64,000 nucleotides of DNA from Elusimicrobiota bacterium. Its GTDB lineage: Bacteria; Elusimicrobiota; Elusimicrobia; FEN-1173. The translations under genes and the position numbers were made by a program. The stretch spans positions 1,612,001-1,676,000 of the forward strand of contig JADKHR010000001.1 of assembly GCA_016721625.1 (NCBI GenBank). Reading direction: 5' to 3'. Positions 8,384 to 17,286 of this stretch are shown piece by piece; the first letter of the stretch is position 1, and every line of letters starts with the position of its first letter. Below the pieces are notes generated by a model, which worked only from the letters and a program-made list of their open reading frames with translations, did no database searches and was not told the DNA's origin.

Positions 8384-9526
8384 TTACGGGTGGAAGGAAC
8401 CGGGGAGAGCGGAGGGGTTGCATACGCGGACCGTCATTTCTTTATACGAACGGTCGTAGAAGGGGCCCCCCCTGGGTGTGACGAGGTAATTTTTTCCTTG
8501 GGGATAAGCGGTCCGAAACGCGCGGAGGGCGGCGGGGTCGAATTGGTCTGGGTTCCACTTGCATTCAATGGCATCCACGGTGTCGCGATCTTGCACGAGG
8601 ACGAAATCCACCTCCCGGTCCGATCCGTCCCGCCAATAGAAAATGGGATGCTCCGGCCGAATGGCTCGAAGGAATTCCAAAACCATATGCTCCCAAAGGG
8701 CGCCGAAATCGCTTGGACGAGGAGGATCCCACCCCCGACAAAAGCTGACGAACCCCGTATCAAACCCATACACTTTCGGTCGGCGGACCAATTCCGAATT
8801 TCCCCCACCGTGGAAAGGGCGAACGATGGTGATGGCTTGTGTGACGGTCAAAGCCCGCAGGTGGCTTTCCACCGTGGGCCGTGAAATCCCCAAATCGCGG
8901 GAGGCCTGGCTGATCTCAAAAAGGCCCGAGCTTTGCTTGAGCACATATTCAAGGAACCATTGGAACTTTTCGATATCTCGAAAGCGAAAGAGCCTTTGAA
9001 TGTCCCGGGCGAAGAAGGAATCCATCCATTCCCGGTACCAACCCGCTTCTTTCTTCGGGGCAAGAAGGGCGGGGGGCAAACCCCCTTGGGTCAGCCTTTT
9101 TTCTAGGCTCACGTCGAAGGATTCGAGCTCTGTCCAGAGCACGGGCACCAGGTGAACGGTTTGTTTTCTGCCCGACAAGGTATCTTTGAACAAATCGCTG
9201 GCCGCCAAGGTGGACGACCCGGTGGCGAGGATTTTGAACTGGGGGTAATGGTCAGCCCCAATTTTCAAGAGCCGGCTTGGGTCCCGCAACCGATGGATCT
9301 CGTCCAAAACAATAAGGGGTTTTGAACGGGATTTGAAAAAAAGGTCCGGGTCTTTTGACATTTCTTCGAGCGCGGGCCGCTCGCAGTCAAAATATTCCGT
9401 TCTCCCCTCATCGAGACTTTCCGCCAAAATCGTTTTACCCACACGTCGGACCCCTGCGAGCCAAACAATCGGGGCTGTACGCCACGCGGCTTCAAGCCGA
9501 CGTATCCAGAAAGCTCTCTTTATCAT
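8384..9526 (-). CDS. DUF4143-type AAA ATPase (first copy)
   Basis: 380 residues. N-terminal AAA domain: Walker A GVRRVGKT (about 25-32), Walker B region KPLIVLDEIHRL and sensor ILATGSSTLAASD. This is followed by a winged-helix region (ISQASRDLGISRPTVESHLRAL) and the DUF4143 domain, which ends in a PD-(D/E)XK-like fold: REVDFVLV, then AIECKW. Members are common, scattered and poorly understood. They occur singly, often beside repeats, and no antitoxin or methylase partner is visible here. A second, clearly diverged copy lies 1 kb away, and both are flanked by the same short blocks. Function is not assignable beyond ATP binding and a nuclease-like fold. Confidence 0.85.
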   Translation of the reverse strand: MIKRAFWIRRLEAAWRTAPIVWLAGVRRVGKTILAESLDEGRTEYFDCERPALEEMSKDPDLFFKSRSKPLIVLDEIHRLRDPSRLLKIGADHYPQFKILATGSSTLAASDLFKDTLSGRKQTVHLVPVLWTELESFDVSLEKRLTQGGLPPALLAPKKEAGWYREWMDSFFARDIQRLFRFRDIEKFQWFLEYVLKQSSGLFEISQASRDLGISRPTVESHLRALTVTQAITIVRPFHGGGNSELVRRPKVYGFDTGFVSFCRGWDPPRPSDFGALWEHMVLEFLRAIRPEHPIFYWRDGSDREVDFVLVQDRDTVDAIECKWNPDQFDPAALRAFRTAYPQGKNYLVTPRGGPFYDRSYKEMTVRVCNPSALPGSFHP

Positions 9527-9585
9527 GATAGTGAACTTATCAAAAATTCTATTAATTTGTCAACTACAGATACACTATTTCCAAC

Positions 9586-9600
9586 GAAGGAGGTCAAAAC
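9586..9600 (+). repeat. GGAGGTCAAAAC flank repeat upstream of DUF4143 gene 1
   Basis: GAAGGAGGTCAAAACCCG here is the same as at 7975-7992, and GGAGGTCAAAAC recurs at 11817-11828. In both DUF4143 loci it sits about 40-60 bp upstream of the gene start. Confidence 0.6.
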
Positions 9601-9621
9601 CCGCTTTTTGCCATTCGTCGC

Positions 9622-9853
9622 TCGTGTCTCTTTAGCGTTCCGAAACTCTAGACGGAACAAAAAAGTGTATTCCTTCTCCCCTTGGGAGAAGGTGCCCCGA
9701 AGGGGCGGATGAGGGAAAGATGTTTTCCGTCGAAGCCGAATCCCTCACCCTACCCTCGCATCAGCGGCTCTGCCGCCCCCGGTGCCGTGAGCTCTGCGAA
9801 CGGCCTCCCAAGAGGAGAGGGAAATTCTTTTTCAGAGGGCTAAAGAGACACGA
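9622..9853. repeat. 232-bp segment bounded by a perfect 15-bp inverted repeat
   Basis: TCGTGTCTCTTTAGC at 9622-9636 is the exact reverse complement of 9839-9853. Inside are two hairpin stretches (TCTCCCCTTGGGAGA near 9677; CCTCCCAAGAGGAGAGG near 9805) of the kind seen in palindromic intergenic repeats. There is no gene. It could be a MITE or two nested repeats. Confidence 0.5.
9757..9803 (+). repeat. Short dispersed repeat, copy 1
   Basis: CGCATCAGCGGCTCTGCCGC followed by CCC, GGT, TGA and GCTCTGCGA recurs at 10417-10462 with few changes. Here it splits an older palindromic repeat. Confidence 0.5.
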
Positions 9854-9869
9854 AAATTGTAACCGTTCA

Positions 9870-10131
9870 GATCCGTTTTGGAAGCGGTGGTATTTTTGGG
9901 CCACACACAGCCGATTAGCGCCCCTTCGGAAAGCGGCGAAGACGATCAAGGATCATATTGCCAACATCATGACCTACTTTCATCATCGTGTCACCAATGC
10001 GATGAGTGAAAGCATCAACAGCAAGATTCAGAAAATCAAACAGATGGCCTGTGGCTTTAGAAACATAGAGAACTTCAAAACATCGATCTATTTCCATTGC
10101 GGGGGGCTGATTTATACCCATGCTAAACCCG
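9870..10131 (+). pseudogene. ISL3-family transposase remnant (C-terminal end)
   Basis: About 87 codons read FWKRWYFWATHSRLAPL, HHRVTNAMSESINSKIQ and KQMACGFRNIENFKTSIYF, the conserved end of ISL3-family DDE transposases: the N-A-x-x-E-x-x-N-S-K-I-Q segment carries the last catalytic Glu. Everything upstream, including the first two acidic residues and the zinc-finger N-terminus, is missing, and the frame is preceded by repeat sequence. It is an inactive fossil showing that this gap has received insertion sequences. Confidence 0.75.
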
Positions 10132-10160
10132 GAAGCCCCCTCTTTGGGTCTTCCGGGTTT
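10125..10160. terminator. Strong hairpin at the end of the ISL3 remnant
   Basis: AAACCCGGAAG (10125-10135) pairs perfectly with CTTCCGGGTTT (10150-10160) over 11 bp with a 14-nt loop. No clear T-tract follows, so it is either a weak terminator or part of the old IS end. Confidence 0.4.
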
Positions 10161-10178
10161 GGAGTGGGTCGTTTTTGA

Positions 10179-10588
10179 CTCTTTGCCCCCCCTTGAGGCG
10201 TTTTGAGCACGATTTTTCGTCGCTAGCGGGGCCGGACCTGTCTGATCCGGCCCGAAGATGTTTGAGGGCCGTCCCTTCCGACAAATTTATCAATGTTGGG
10301 ACGGCACCGACCATGGGAATGAACAGAAAGACGGTGCCGACGAAAAATCGCGCGGAAACCGACCGGGGCGCATTTCTTTTCCGTCCCCTTTCTTTGGGCG
10401 TGCAAAGAAAAGGGATCCGCATCAGCGGCTCTGCCGCCCCAGGTTCATGAAGCTCTGCGACGGGCCGGGGTCGGAAGGTGGAGCCCCCTTGCCTGAAGGC
10501 AAATGGCGCCCCAGTGATTTCCCCTTAGACCCACCGGAAACCAAGAAGCCTCAAACTAAATAACTAAATACGTCCCCCTGATTTCCAC
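10179..10588. other. Gene-free gap with repeat fragments
   Basis: About 400 bp. It holds the second copy of the CGCATCAGCGGCTCTGCCGC repeat (10417-10462) and, at its right end, CTAAATAACTAAATACGTCC (10557-10576), matching a block at 11940-11960. The open frames here are Arg/Ser-rich shadows without recognisable domains. Confidence 0.5.
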
Positions 10589-11776
10589 TCACGCAAAAAG
10601 GGTTCCATCAAATAATTGGCTTGAAAATTGCTCGAACGGGCAAATTCGGATCCGGGAATCGGAGAAGGCCCGGGTTCCACGGTAGACCCCATAGGCCGCC
10701 TGAATTTTCCCTTGATCCAAGAGGTCGCGAAGCCCCTTTCCATATTCCGACCGCCATTCCGTGGCGGATTTGATTTCAATTCCAATGGCCTTTCTTCCCC
10801 GACTCCAGATAAGATCGACCTCAACCCCGGCGGGAGTTCGGTAATAGAAGATCTCTCCCCCGACGTCCAGATAGTGCGCGGCGGCGCGAAGCTCATTGTA
10901 AACAAACGTTTCAAACAATAATCCCCGCTCAAACGATTCCATGGGATCTCGCACCGTTCCCAAAATAGTTCGAACAACCCCACTGTCAAAAAAATAAAAT
11001 TTCGGATTTTGTTTTTCACGCACTTTCAGACGGGGCTGCCACCCCGGGACCCACGAGCCAATCAACGTATCAACGAGAACCGAAAAATACCGTTCAACGC
11101 TGGGCCGCGAAACCCCGGCGTCCCGGGACAGGCCGGCCACGTTGACGACCTGGCCATTCATGAGGGCGGCCACTTTAAGAAACCTGGAAAAGGACTCTAA
11201 ATTGCGAGAGAGTGCCTCCTGCTGAATTTCCTCTTTTAGATAGGTACCCACATAGGCTTCGAGGGTTTGAATCGCCAACGGAGGCCGTGTGTAAACAAGA
11301 GGCAACGTGCCATAGCGAAGACAACGTTCCAAATCAAAATCGGCGCCCAGTTCTTTGGAGACCAGGGGGAAAAACAATTTCTGGATGGCCCGGCCGGCCA
11401 GTAAATTGGCTTGGCTTGATTTTAACTTCCGCGCACTTGAACCGGTGAGGCAAAATTTGATTTTGTCATGCCGGTCGTGCATAACCGATTGCACTTCATT
11501 CAGCAGAGAGGGGACCTTCTGAACCTCGTCCAGAACCACCCAAGAACCCTCCTCTTTCCCTTCCACTTCCCGGCGAAGGCGCTGAGGCTCTCCGATGTAA
11601 CGAAGAAGGACGTCGTTTTTTAAAAAATCAAAGCGTTGCGCTCGGTTATAATGCGCGTCAATCCAGGTGGACTTCCCCGTCCCCCGGGGCCCAAAAAGGA
11701 AGAAGGAGGTGGATGGAGGCATCAACAATCGTGTATACATAGTGAGCATAATACAATGGAATTTGACCGCTGTCAA
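10589..11776 (-). CDS. DUF4143-type AAA ATPase (second copy)
   Basis: 395 residues at most; Met-10 and Met-13 (MLTMYTRLLM) are alternative starts. Walker A is GPRGTGKST, Walker B region SWVVLDEVQKV, sensor KFCLTGSSARKL. A winged-helix stretch (VAGLSRDAGVSRPSVERYF) precedes DUF4143, ending in a PD-(D/E)XK-like core: GVEVDLIWSRG, then IGIEIKSA. It shares architecture but little sequence with the copy at 8384-9526, so this is not a recent duplication. Function is unknown. The shared flanking blocks on both sides are the interesting feature. Confidence 0.85.
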   Translation of the reverse strand: MTAVKFHCIMLTMYTRLLMPPSTSFFLFGPRGTGKSTWIDAHYNRAQRFDFLKNDVLLRYIGEPQRLRREVEGKEEGSWVVLDEVQKVPSLLNEVQSVMHDRHDKIKFCLTGSSARKLKSSQANLLAGRAIQKLFFPLVSKELGADFDLERCLRYGTLPLVYTRPPLAIQTLEAYVGTYLKEEIQQEALSRNLESFSRFLKVAALMNGQVVNVAGLSRDAGVSRPSVERYFSVLVDTLIGSWVPGWQPRLKVREKQNPKFYFFDSGVVRTILGTVRDPMESFERGLLFETFVYNELRAAAHYLDVGGEIFYYRTPAGVEVDLIWSRGRKAIGIEIKSATEWRSEYGKGLRDLLDQGKIQAAYGVYRGTRAFSDSRIRICPFEQFSSQLFDGTLFA

Positions 11777-11810
11777 TGCATTTCAACTCAGCCGTTCGAC
11801 TGAGTTAATT

Positions 11811-11960
11811 GTAAATGGAGGTCAAAACAAGATTTTAACACGGGGCCATCATGGGCCCGCGTGAAAAACCGGTAAATCCAATTTTAAAGGAAATGGGCCT
11901 GGCGGGGCGAGCGTCTAATGACCATCAATGGCTGAGAAAACTAAATAACTAAATGCACCC
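11811..11960. repeat. DUF4143-associated intergenic module, copy 2 (uninterrupted)
   Basis: In order: GGAGGTCAAAAC, GGGCCCGCGTGAAAAACC, GGTAA, ATGGGCCTGGCGGGGC, AATGACCA, GCTGAGAAAA and AAATGCACCCCC. It corresponds block for block to 7979-8380 without the MITE. The remainder of this 309-bp gap up to 12085 holds one palindromic repeat and no gene. Confidence 0.6.
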
Positions 11961-11978
11961 CCCTCGTCCGCTGACGGA

Positions 11979-12005
11979 CAATCGCCCGATAAATCGGGCA
12001 GCTAC
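11979..12005 (-). repeat. Palindromic REP-like unit (GCCCGAT/ATCGGGC)
   Basis: A 7-bp perfect stem, GCCCGAT (11984-11990) and ATCGGGC (11993-11999), is followed by AGCTACA. Related units lie at 18714, 18771, 25342 and 25401. Confidence 0.65.
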
Positions 12006-12085
12006 AAAAATCGCTTCGGAGCACTAAACTGTCACGGCGAATGTCATGCATCTATTCCCCGGACCCTTGAGTGATTTCGCGGGGG

Positions 12086-13557
12086 TTACCAGGCGATGTT
12101 GGAGGCGGGGATTTCGTCCCAGGTGACGCGGGCGAGGACCACGTTTAGGAGCGGGATGTTGGGGTTATTCCCCTCATAAAAGACGTTCACCCGCTCGCCG
12201 CTGGTGTCGTTGTTGACGGTGTTGCCCACCACCCACACGGTCCCGGCTATGTCGGTCAGAGAATTCAGGGTCAGGGCGCCGCCGACGTAGACAAACCCGC
12301 GGAAACCAACGTCCGTGTTGGCGGCGATGGGGCCGCCTGTCCAGGTTTCGCCGCCGTGGTTGAAGGTCAATCGGTTGGTTTGGAAACCGTTGTCGGCGGG
12401 ATACTGGTTCGCGACCGCGGTATCGTTGCTGGCGGTCGTGAGCTTGGCGTATTCCCGCCAGGCGTTGGCGGGGACGGGGCCCACGTAGCTGTAGCAGTCG
12501 CCGTTATCCACGGTCATGTTGCCGCGCACGATCACGGTGCCGTACAACCCGAGCCGGTGACAACCGCCCGGGGCGGAAGCGGTCATATCGCCTGAAAAAA
12601 TGACGTCGTTATCCCAGTACCACAACCGGTTCAATTTGGAACTCGCGTGGTCGTTGGCGTCGAAAAAGTGGCACGTGGTGCCGGCGGGACTGTGGTTGGC
12701 CGCGGTGGTGTGCGGCGTGGAGCCCGTTTGGCAGGTGCCGTGGGTGGCGGCAAACCCGGTGCACCGGATGGCGGGCCCCGCGGCGATGTTGGTGCGGAAG
12801 TTCAAGGTGGACGTAGCGGTGGCGGAGGCGCGCATGGTGGTGAAATCCAGGATCGGCATGTCCGGGACATTGTAATCGGACCACCATTCGATGTTGTTGG
12901 TGTTGGGGGGGGTCAGACCGTTGGTGTCGCGCGGGTTGGCGGCAATGCCGGTGACCACTTGCTTCGAGTATTTCCGGGGATAGTATTTGGTGGCGGCCCA
13001 GCCGGAAATATTGATGTTGCCCTTGGCGTAAATGGGGCCCCAGGCGCACTCGAAATCCTTCTGATACCCGATGGAGCCCCGGACATCATGGGGCCGGGGA
13101 GGGAAACGTTTTCGAATACGCCCCGCACGGCGCGAACCTGTTTGGTCAGGTTGTCCCGGGCTTCGGCCAGAATGGTGACTTGGTTCGCCGATGGGCCGGA
13201 ACTGAACCGCAGGCGGTAGGTGCCGCCCTCGATGTCCGTGTAAACGGTGTCGAAATTGTAACCCGCGAGGACCGTGCCCACCGAGGCGGCCGCATAGGTG
13301 GAGGTGGCGCTCTTCAGTTTCCAGGTGCCGCGGTCCACGGCGGCGTCGGCCAGGGCGAACATGACGGAGGATTTTTGTTGTTTAACGGTCCAACGGGATT
13401 CCTGCCCCGCCCACTGAACCAACAAGGGCACGAAGATCATGAGAACGGCCAGAACGAGAACCGCGCCCACCAACAACTGGCCCCGGACGCCGCGAACTCC
13501 GCGCGCGCCCGTCCATATTTCAGCCGGCCGTTTTGACTCTTTCATTGATGGTCCCAT
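12086..13557 (-). CDS. PilX-like minor pseudopilin / pilus assembly protein (frameshifted)
   Basis: Two overlapping ORFs (12913-13557 and 12086-12958) are one gene. The first starts at ATG 13557 behind AGGAGG and has a basic leader, then one transmembrane helix (QLLVGAVLVLAVLMIFVPLLVQW), like PilX/GspK-type minor pilins. After 'PGPMMSG' the reading becomes low-quality, whereas the next frame gives a natural run: GSIGYQKDFECAWGPIYAKG joining VVTGIAANPRD. One missing G in the GGGG run at 13077-13080 explains the break. The C-terminal half is Thr/Asn/Gly-rich beta sequence. It is the last gene of a pseudopilin operon. Whole length would be about 490 residues. Confidence 0.75.
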
Positions 13558-13601
13558 GGTTTCCTCCTACTGAAATCTTGCCGCCGATCCGTGCGATCGC
13601 C

Positions 13602-14102
13602 TCAGTTCATCACCCGGACCCGCTCCGAGGCCACGTGCAAGGCTTTGGTTTTTCCCTGATAAATCGCTTTTTCGAAAGTCAACGATACGGAAATGATGGT
13701 CATGTCGCTGGATTTGGGAAGGTAAAAGTTCACGAAACGCGCATCGTCCGAAAGGGTCCGGGTCTTCCCTCCGCGGGTTTCTTGCAAGAGGGTCCCATTC
13801 AGGGCATAAGTGAGACTGAGCCCGTTGATGGTGGTGAAACTGAGCCGCGAGTAGTAAGGCTGGTTCACGTTCAAACGATCGATCACGATGGTGCTGGATT
13901 GGGCTTGCCTCAGATTTTTCGTCACGGTGTCCATCACCTCCCGCGCGGCCCGTTGAAGTTCGACCCGGGTCCGGTTCAGCCAAAAGAACCGGCCGGTGTG
14001 GATCAAAAGCGGGACGGCCACCATCATGATCCCGGCCATTAAGGCCACGACCATCATCAACTCGGCCAGGGTGAAACCGCTCGTCGGTCGGCGTTTCACC
14101 AC
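13602..14102 (-). CDS. PilW-like prepilin-type protein
   Basis: 166 residues from a GTG. Leader MVKRRPTSG is followed by FTLAELMMVVALMAGIMMVAV, a type IV prepilin signal with Glu at +5 and a 20-residue hydrophobic helix. The globular part (ARFVNFYLPKSSDMTIISVSLTFEKA) resembles GspJ/PilW minor pseudopilins. It lies 7 bp downstream of the PilV-like gene and 44 bp upstream of the PilX-like gene. The three probably form the tip-initiating complex of a type IV pilus or type II secretion pseudopilus. The N-methyl Phe and prepilin peptidase processing are inferred. Confidence 0.85.
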   Translation of the reverse strand: MVKRRPTSGFTLAELMMVVALMAGIMMVAVPLLIHTGRFFWLNRTRVELQRAAREVMDTVTKNLRQAQSSTIVIDRLNVNQPYYSRLSFTTINGLSLTYALNGTLLQETRGGKTRTLSDDARFVNFYLPKSSDMTIISVSLTFEKAIYQGKTKALHVASERVRVMN

Positions 14103-14109
14103 GAGAAGT

Positions 14110-16716
14110 TCACCCCGATTTTGTGAAACCCGGCAGAACGCTCACGCTGGTTGAACTTCGGACCGTGTTGGTCCAAACCCCGGCGGAGTAGGTGGGATAA
14201 TAGGCATAGACCTTGTACGTGGTGCTGGTGCTTCCCCGGACTTCCAAGAGATAAGAGCCGTTTTCATAGGAGGAACCCAGAAAATAGCCGGCGCCCAAGA
14301 GAGTGGCCGCGTTGATGGTCGGCGGAGTGACGATGGTGGCGGTGGAGGCCACCACCACCACGCCGGTTCGCAAGGGAGCGCCTCCCAACGAGACGGAGCC
14401 GGAGATGAAACCGCTGGCCCCGGAAACGGTGAACGTTCCGACGAAAACGGGCGCCCCCACCGGGACCACGGTGGAAAAAGAGGCGGGACTGGCGGTTTCT
14501 CCGGAACTCAGCTGGGTTTCCACGGTATAGGTGTTCGTCGCGATGTTCGCCATGCGAAACTTCCCGTCCGGGGCGGACACCACCGTCCCTTCGACCAGCC
14601 CCGAGGAGTTGGTCGCCGTAATCGCGATGCCCGGCAAAGGATTGACCCCGTCCCGGGTGACAAAACCAAAAAGGCCCCCCCCCTGGGGAAGGACGAAGTC
14701 GACCCCGGAGGTCACCTGGCCGACCGTTACGGTCACGGCGGGAGAGGAAACGCTCACGTAGCTACTATTGAGGTTGCCGGGATTGGCCGTCAGATTATAG
14801 GTCCCGGGCGAGGTTTTGAGGAAAAAGCGGTAGGGCCAAACCGTCGAAGCGAGCGCGCTGGTCATCCCGTTGGTCACCGTAATGGCGGGGCTAATCCCCG
14901 TGCCATTGGTTTTTGTGACGGTCCCCAAAACCCAGCCGTCGGTGGTGGAGGAGGTCAGGAACAGGTGCGGCGTGTTCGCCGCCGGCCAGGGGGGAGCGGT
15001 GGCGGCGTTCGGCATGGGGAGCACGCCGGCGCCGACAGGGACCACCACGTTATCGATCTGCTGGAACGCGTTGTTGAACGCGGCGTAGAGAGACCACGTT
15101 CCGGTCGCCACGTTCGTCAAATAGTAGCGGCCCGCCCAGGCGTTGCTGACACCGTTGTTGAAAAAATCCCAATCGATATCGGCGGGCGTGGACAAACCGT
15201 CGTTGCAGGAAACCGACCCGCCGATGGGGACTTCGCCGGAAACGATGGGCTCCAAGGGGCTCAACCGGTTGTGGGGCGCGAACCGCACCCCGCCTGCCTG
15301 AGCCGTATCCCAAAAATCGTAAAAGTTCCACCCCATGTCGTAGGCGCGCCCGACCGTGGTGCTGACCCCGGCGGTGCTGGAAAAACGAGTGTATTGCTCG
15401 TTGTCCGAAAGTCCCACCATTTGGTCGATGGGATTGTTCTCGTAATCGGGGGGCCAAAACCCGGCGCCGCCGCCTTTCCAACCCACCTTGTCGAGGAGTT
15501 TTCCGGTGGACACCTGATAGAGCTTTATGACCCCGGCGCCCTGTTGGGCGCCGTCGGTATTGATCGGAATGGCGTTGTAGTTTTCCGCCCCCGGGGTGGT
15601 GTCGAAGTAAGGAAAGTTCAGGTCGTTAGCTCCTCCCACCGTGGCGTCCCAAACGGCATCAGGCATGACCGAGACGCCGTTAATGGTGACCGGACCCGTG
15701 TTGGCGAACAGGTAATAGCCCCCGGACGGAAGGGTGACGGTGCTTCCGGTAAAATCAATGACGATATCGCGCTGGGGCCCCAACCACGCCAAGGGCTGAA
15801 AGGTTAAACGAATATCGCCCGCCACCGTCCAGGTATAGGTGGTGGGATTGAATATCTCCACGTATTCGGCCGTCATCCCGGAGGGGAGCGCCGTGGCCGT
15901 GCTTCCCATGATTTGGCTGATGACCAAATTATCGTTCAGCCAGACCCAGCCTTGGAGGTCGCGGTTGGCCATGGGGTTGAGCGCGACGTTCACGGTCACC
16001 GCCGCATTGGCCGGCACCACCGCCGGAACCAGCACGTCAAAAAAACCGGGGGCGGTCACCATCAAGTTGTAGTTCCCGGGGTAAAGATTGACGATGTAAT
16101 CTCCCGTGGCGTTGGTGGTGTCCGTGAACCCCGTGTTCTCAGCCAGCGTGATGTTGGCGTTCGGAATGGCCACGGCGCCCACCGAGTTGGTCACTTTTCC
16201 CCTTAGGATACTGTTGGTCATGACCGCGTCAGGGTTGGACATGACGCTTCGCATTTGGAGTTTTTTTGTCTCGCCCCGCCTCTGCCAAAGGGTGGTCACC
16301 GTGACCAGCTTCATGCCGGTGTCGGCGGAGGTGGGCGCCAAGGTGGTCACGTTTCCCGAAACTTCCTGGGCGATCTCCACGAACGTATAGCGGGTAAACC
16401 GCATTCCGCCCTCCTCAATCGTCTCCGGAAGGAAAAACGAGTTATCGTAGGGTTCCGCCGGGGTAAACCTCGCGTCGTAGGCCGGAGCGGTGGTGATGAG
16501 AACGCGGTAATAGTTTTTCTGCTTGAGAATCTGCAGTTGCTCTTGGCAGAGGTTGGTGGCGAGACTGCGCTCTTTGGCCGTTTGGATCGACCTCCCGATG
16601 ACCTGGAAAGTTCCCATGAGCGCCACGGCCCCGATGCTCAGGAGCGTCATGGCAATGATCAATTCGACAAGGGACACGCCCCGGGGTCGCCGGGGAGTAG
16701 GATCGCCGATCATCAT
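14110..16716 (-). CDS. Very large PilV-like prepilin with carboxypeptidase-regulatory and lamin-tail-like domains
   Basis: 868 residues from ATG 16716; the frame is open 137 codons further up but without protein-like composition. The prepilin signal is RRPRG|VSLVELIIAMTLLSIGAVALMG with Glu+5, and the pseudopilin stem reaches about residue 170. Next come a carboxypeptidase-regulatory-like domain (ILRGKVTNSVGAVAIPNANI) and a lamin-tail-like domain at about 270-420 (EYVEIFNPTTYTW, GGYYLFANTGPV, DKVGWKGG). Several more regulatory-like repeats follow ('GLFGFVTRDG', 'FISGSVSLGG'). Ordinary PilV/GspI proteins are about 120-200 residues. The long C-terminus could be an adhesin displayed at the pilus tip. 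No catalytic motif is visible. Confidence 0.85.
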   Translation of the reverse strand: MMIGDPTPRRPRGVSLVELIIAMTLLSIGAVALMGTFQVIGRSIQTAKERSLATNLCQEQLQILKQKNYYRVLITTAPAYDARFTPAEPYDNSFFLPETIEEGGMRFTRYTFVEIAQEVSGNVTTLAPTSADTGMKLVTVTTLWQRRGETKKLQMRSVMSNPDAVMTNSILRGKVTNSVGAVAIPNANITLAENTGFTDTTNATGDYIVNLYPGNYNLMVTAPGFFDVLVPAVVPANAAVTVNVALNPMANRDLQGWVWLNDNLVISQIMGSTATALPSGMTAEYVEIFNPTTYTWTVAGDIRLTFQPLAWLGPQRDIVIDFTGSTVTLPSGGYYLFANTGPVTINGVSVMPDAVWDATVGGANDLNFPYFDTTPGAENYNAIPINTDGAQQGAGVIKLYQVSTGKLLDKVGWKGGGAGFWPPDYENNPIDQMVGLSDNEQYTRFSSTAGVSTTVGRAYDMGWNFYDFWDTAQAGGVRFAPHNRLSPLEPIVSGEVPIGGSVSCNDGLSTPADIDWDFFNNGVSNAWAGRYYLTNVATGTWSLYAAFNNAFQQIDNVVVPVGAGVLPMPNAATAPPWPAANTPHLFLTSSTTDGWVLGTVTKTNGTGISPAITVTNGMTSALASTVWPYRFFLKTSPGTYNLTANPGNLNSSYVSVSSPAVTVTVGQVTSGVDFVLPQGGGLFGFVTRDGVNPLPGIAITATNSSGLVEGTVVSAPDGKFRMANIATNTYTVETQLSSGETASPASFSTVVPVGAPVFVGTFTVSGASGFISGSVSLGGAPLRTGVVVVASTATIVTPPTINAATLLGAGYFLGSSYENGSYLLEVRGSTSTTYKVYAYYPTYSAGVWTNTVRSSTSVSVLPGFTKSG

Positions 16717-16892
16717 AGGGGGATCTTCCTTTTGGCCGGCGCTACCTGAACCGACAAAAGAGCCGCACCGACCACCAAAGGCAGTATAGGGCCGGAACCC
16801 CGTCCTGTCAATGCCCGGCTCCTCCCGGTTCGTCTTTTGATATGTGAAACCGCCATGGAATAGAAGAGGCCGGACGCTTTCACCGGATCGGG

Positions 16893-17189
16893 TTATGTTC
16901 CTTGGCGTGAATTTGGATCGGGACCCTGAGGGTTCGCGGGCGGCGCCGGGAGGGGTGGCGGCGGGGCGGTGGGTTGGCGGGGCGTTTCTGCAACCCGGGG
17001 CGGGGCCGCCTGTGGGAAAACCATCTCCGGCGAATCGGCGGGGCGGGCGACCGGATTCTCCGAACGGATTTGGCGGGTCTCCACTGGGACAATGGTCTGA
17101 GAAGTGGTAGATTCTTCTTTTCCACACCCGACCGCTATGAGAGCGGAAATCCCAAAAAAAAGTCGGACAAAGGTTTTCAGTGACATCAT
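16893..17189 (-). CDS. Small proline-rich lipoprotein
   Basis: 98 residues behind AGGGAGG. It has a short signal (KTFVRLFFGISALIAVGC) with a lipobox-like VGC, so lipid attachment is likely at Cys-22. The mature part is low-complexity and Pro-rich (PTAPPPPLPAPPANPQGPDP), with no domain. It lies 176 bp upstream of the PilV-like gene, so it may head the pseudopilin operon or be independent. Function is unknown; Pro-rich lipoproteins can act as periplasmic spacers. Confidence 0.65.
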   Translation of the reverse strand: MMSLKTFVRLFFGISALIAVGCGKEESTTSQTIVPVETRQIRSENPVARPADSPEMVFPQAAPPRVAETPRQPTAPPPPLPAPPANPQGPDPNSRQGT

Positions 17190-17286
17190 TTTCCTCCCTG
17201 AGCTAAGTTCGAACGGGGGTTTCTTTATTCCCAGTGGTGCGGATCAAGCCCCCCTGCTACGAAGTATAACCGAAAACGTTCCTCTT

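Noticed and set aside
10123..10422. 99-codon minus-strand ORF in the gap after the ISL3 remnant
   Set aside because: Low-complexity basic sequence overlapping a hairpin and a dispersed repeat; no domain or start signal.
8384..11776. DUF4143 pair as a toxin-antitoxin or restriction-modification system
   Set aside because: No methylase, antitoxin or small partner is adjacent, and each gene stands alone between repeats.
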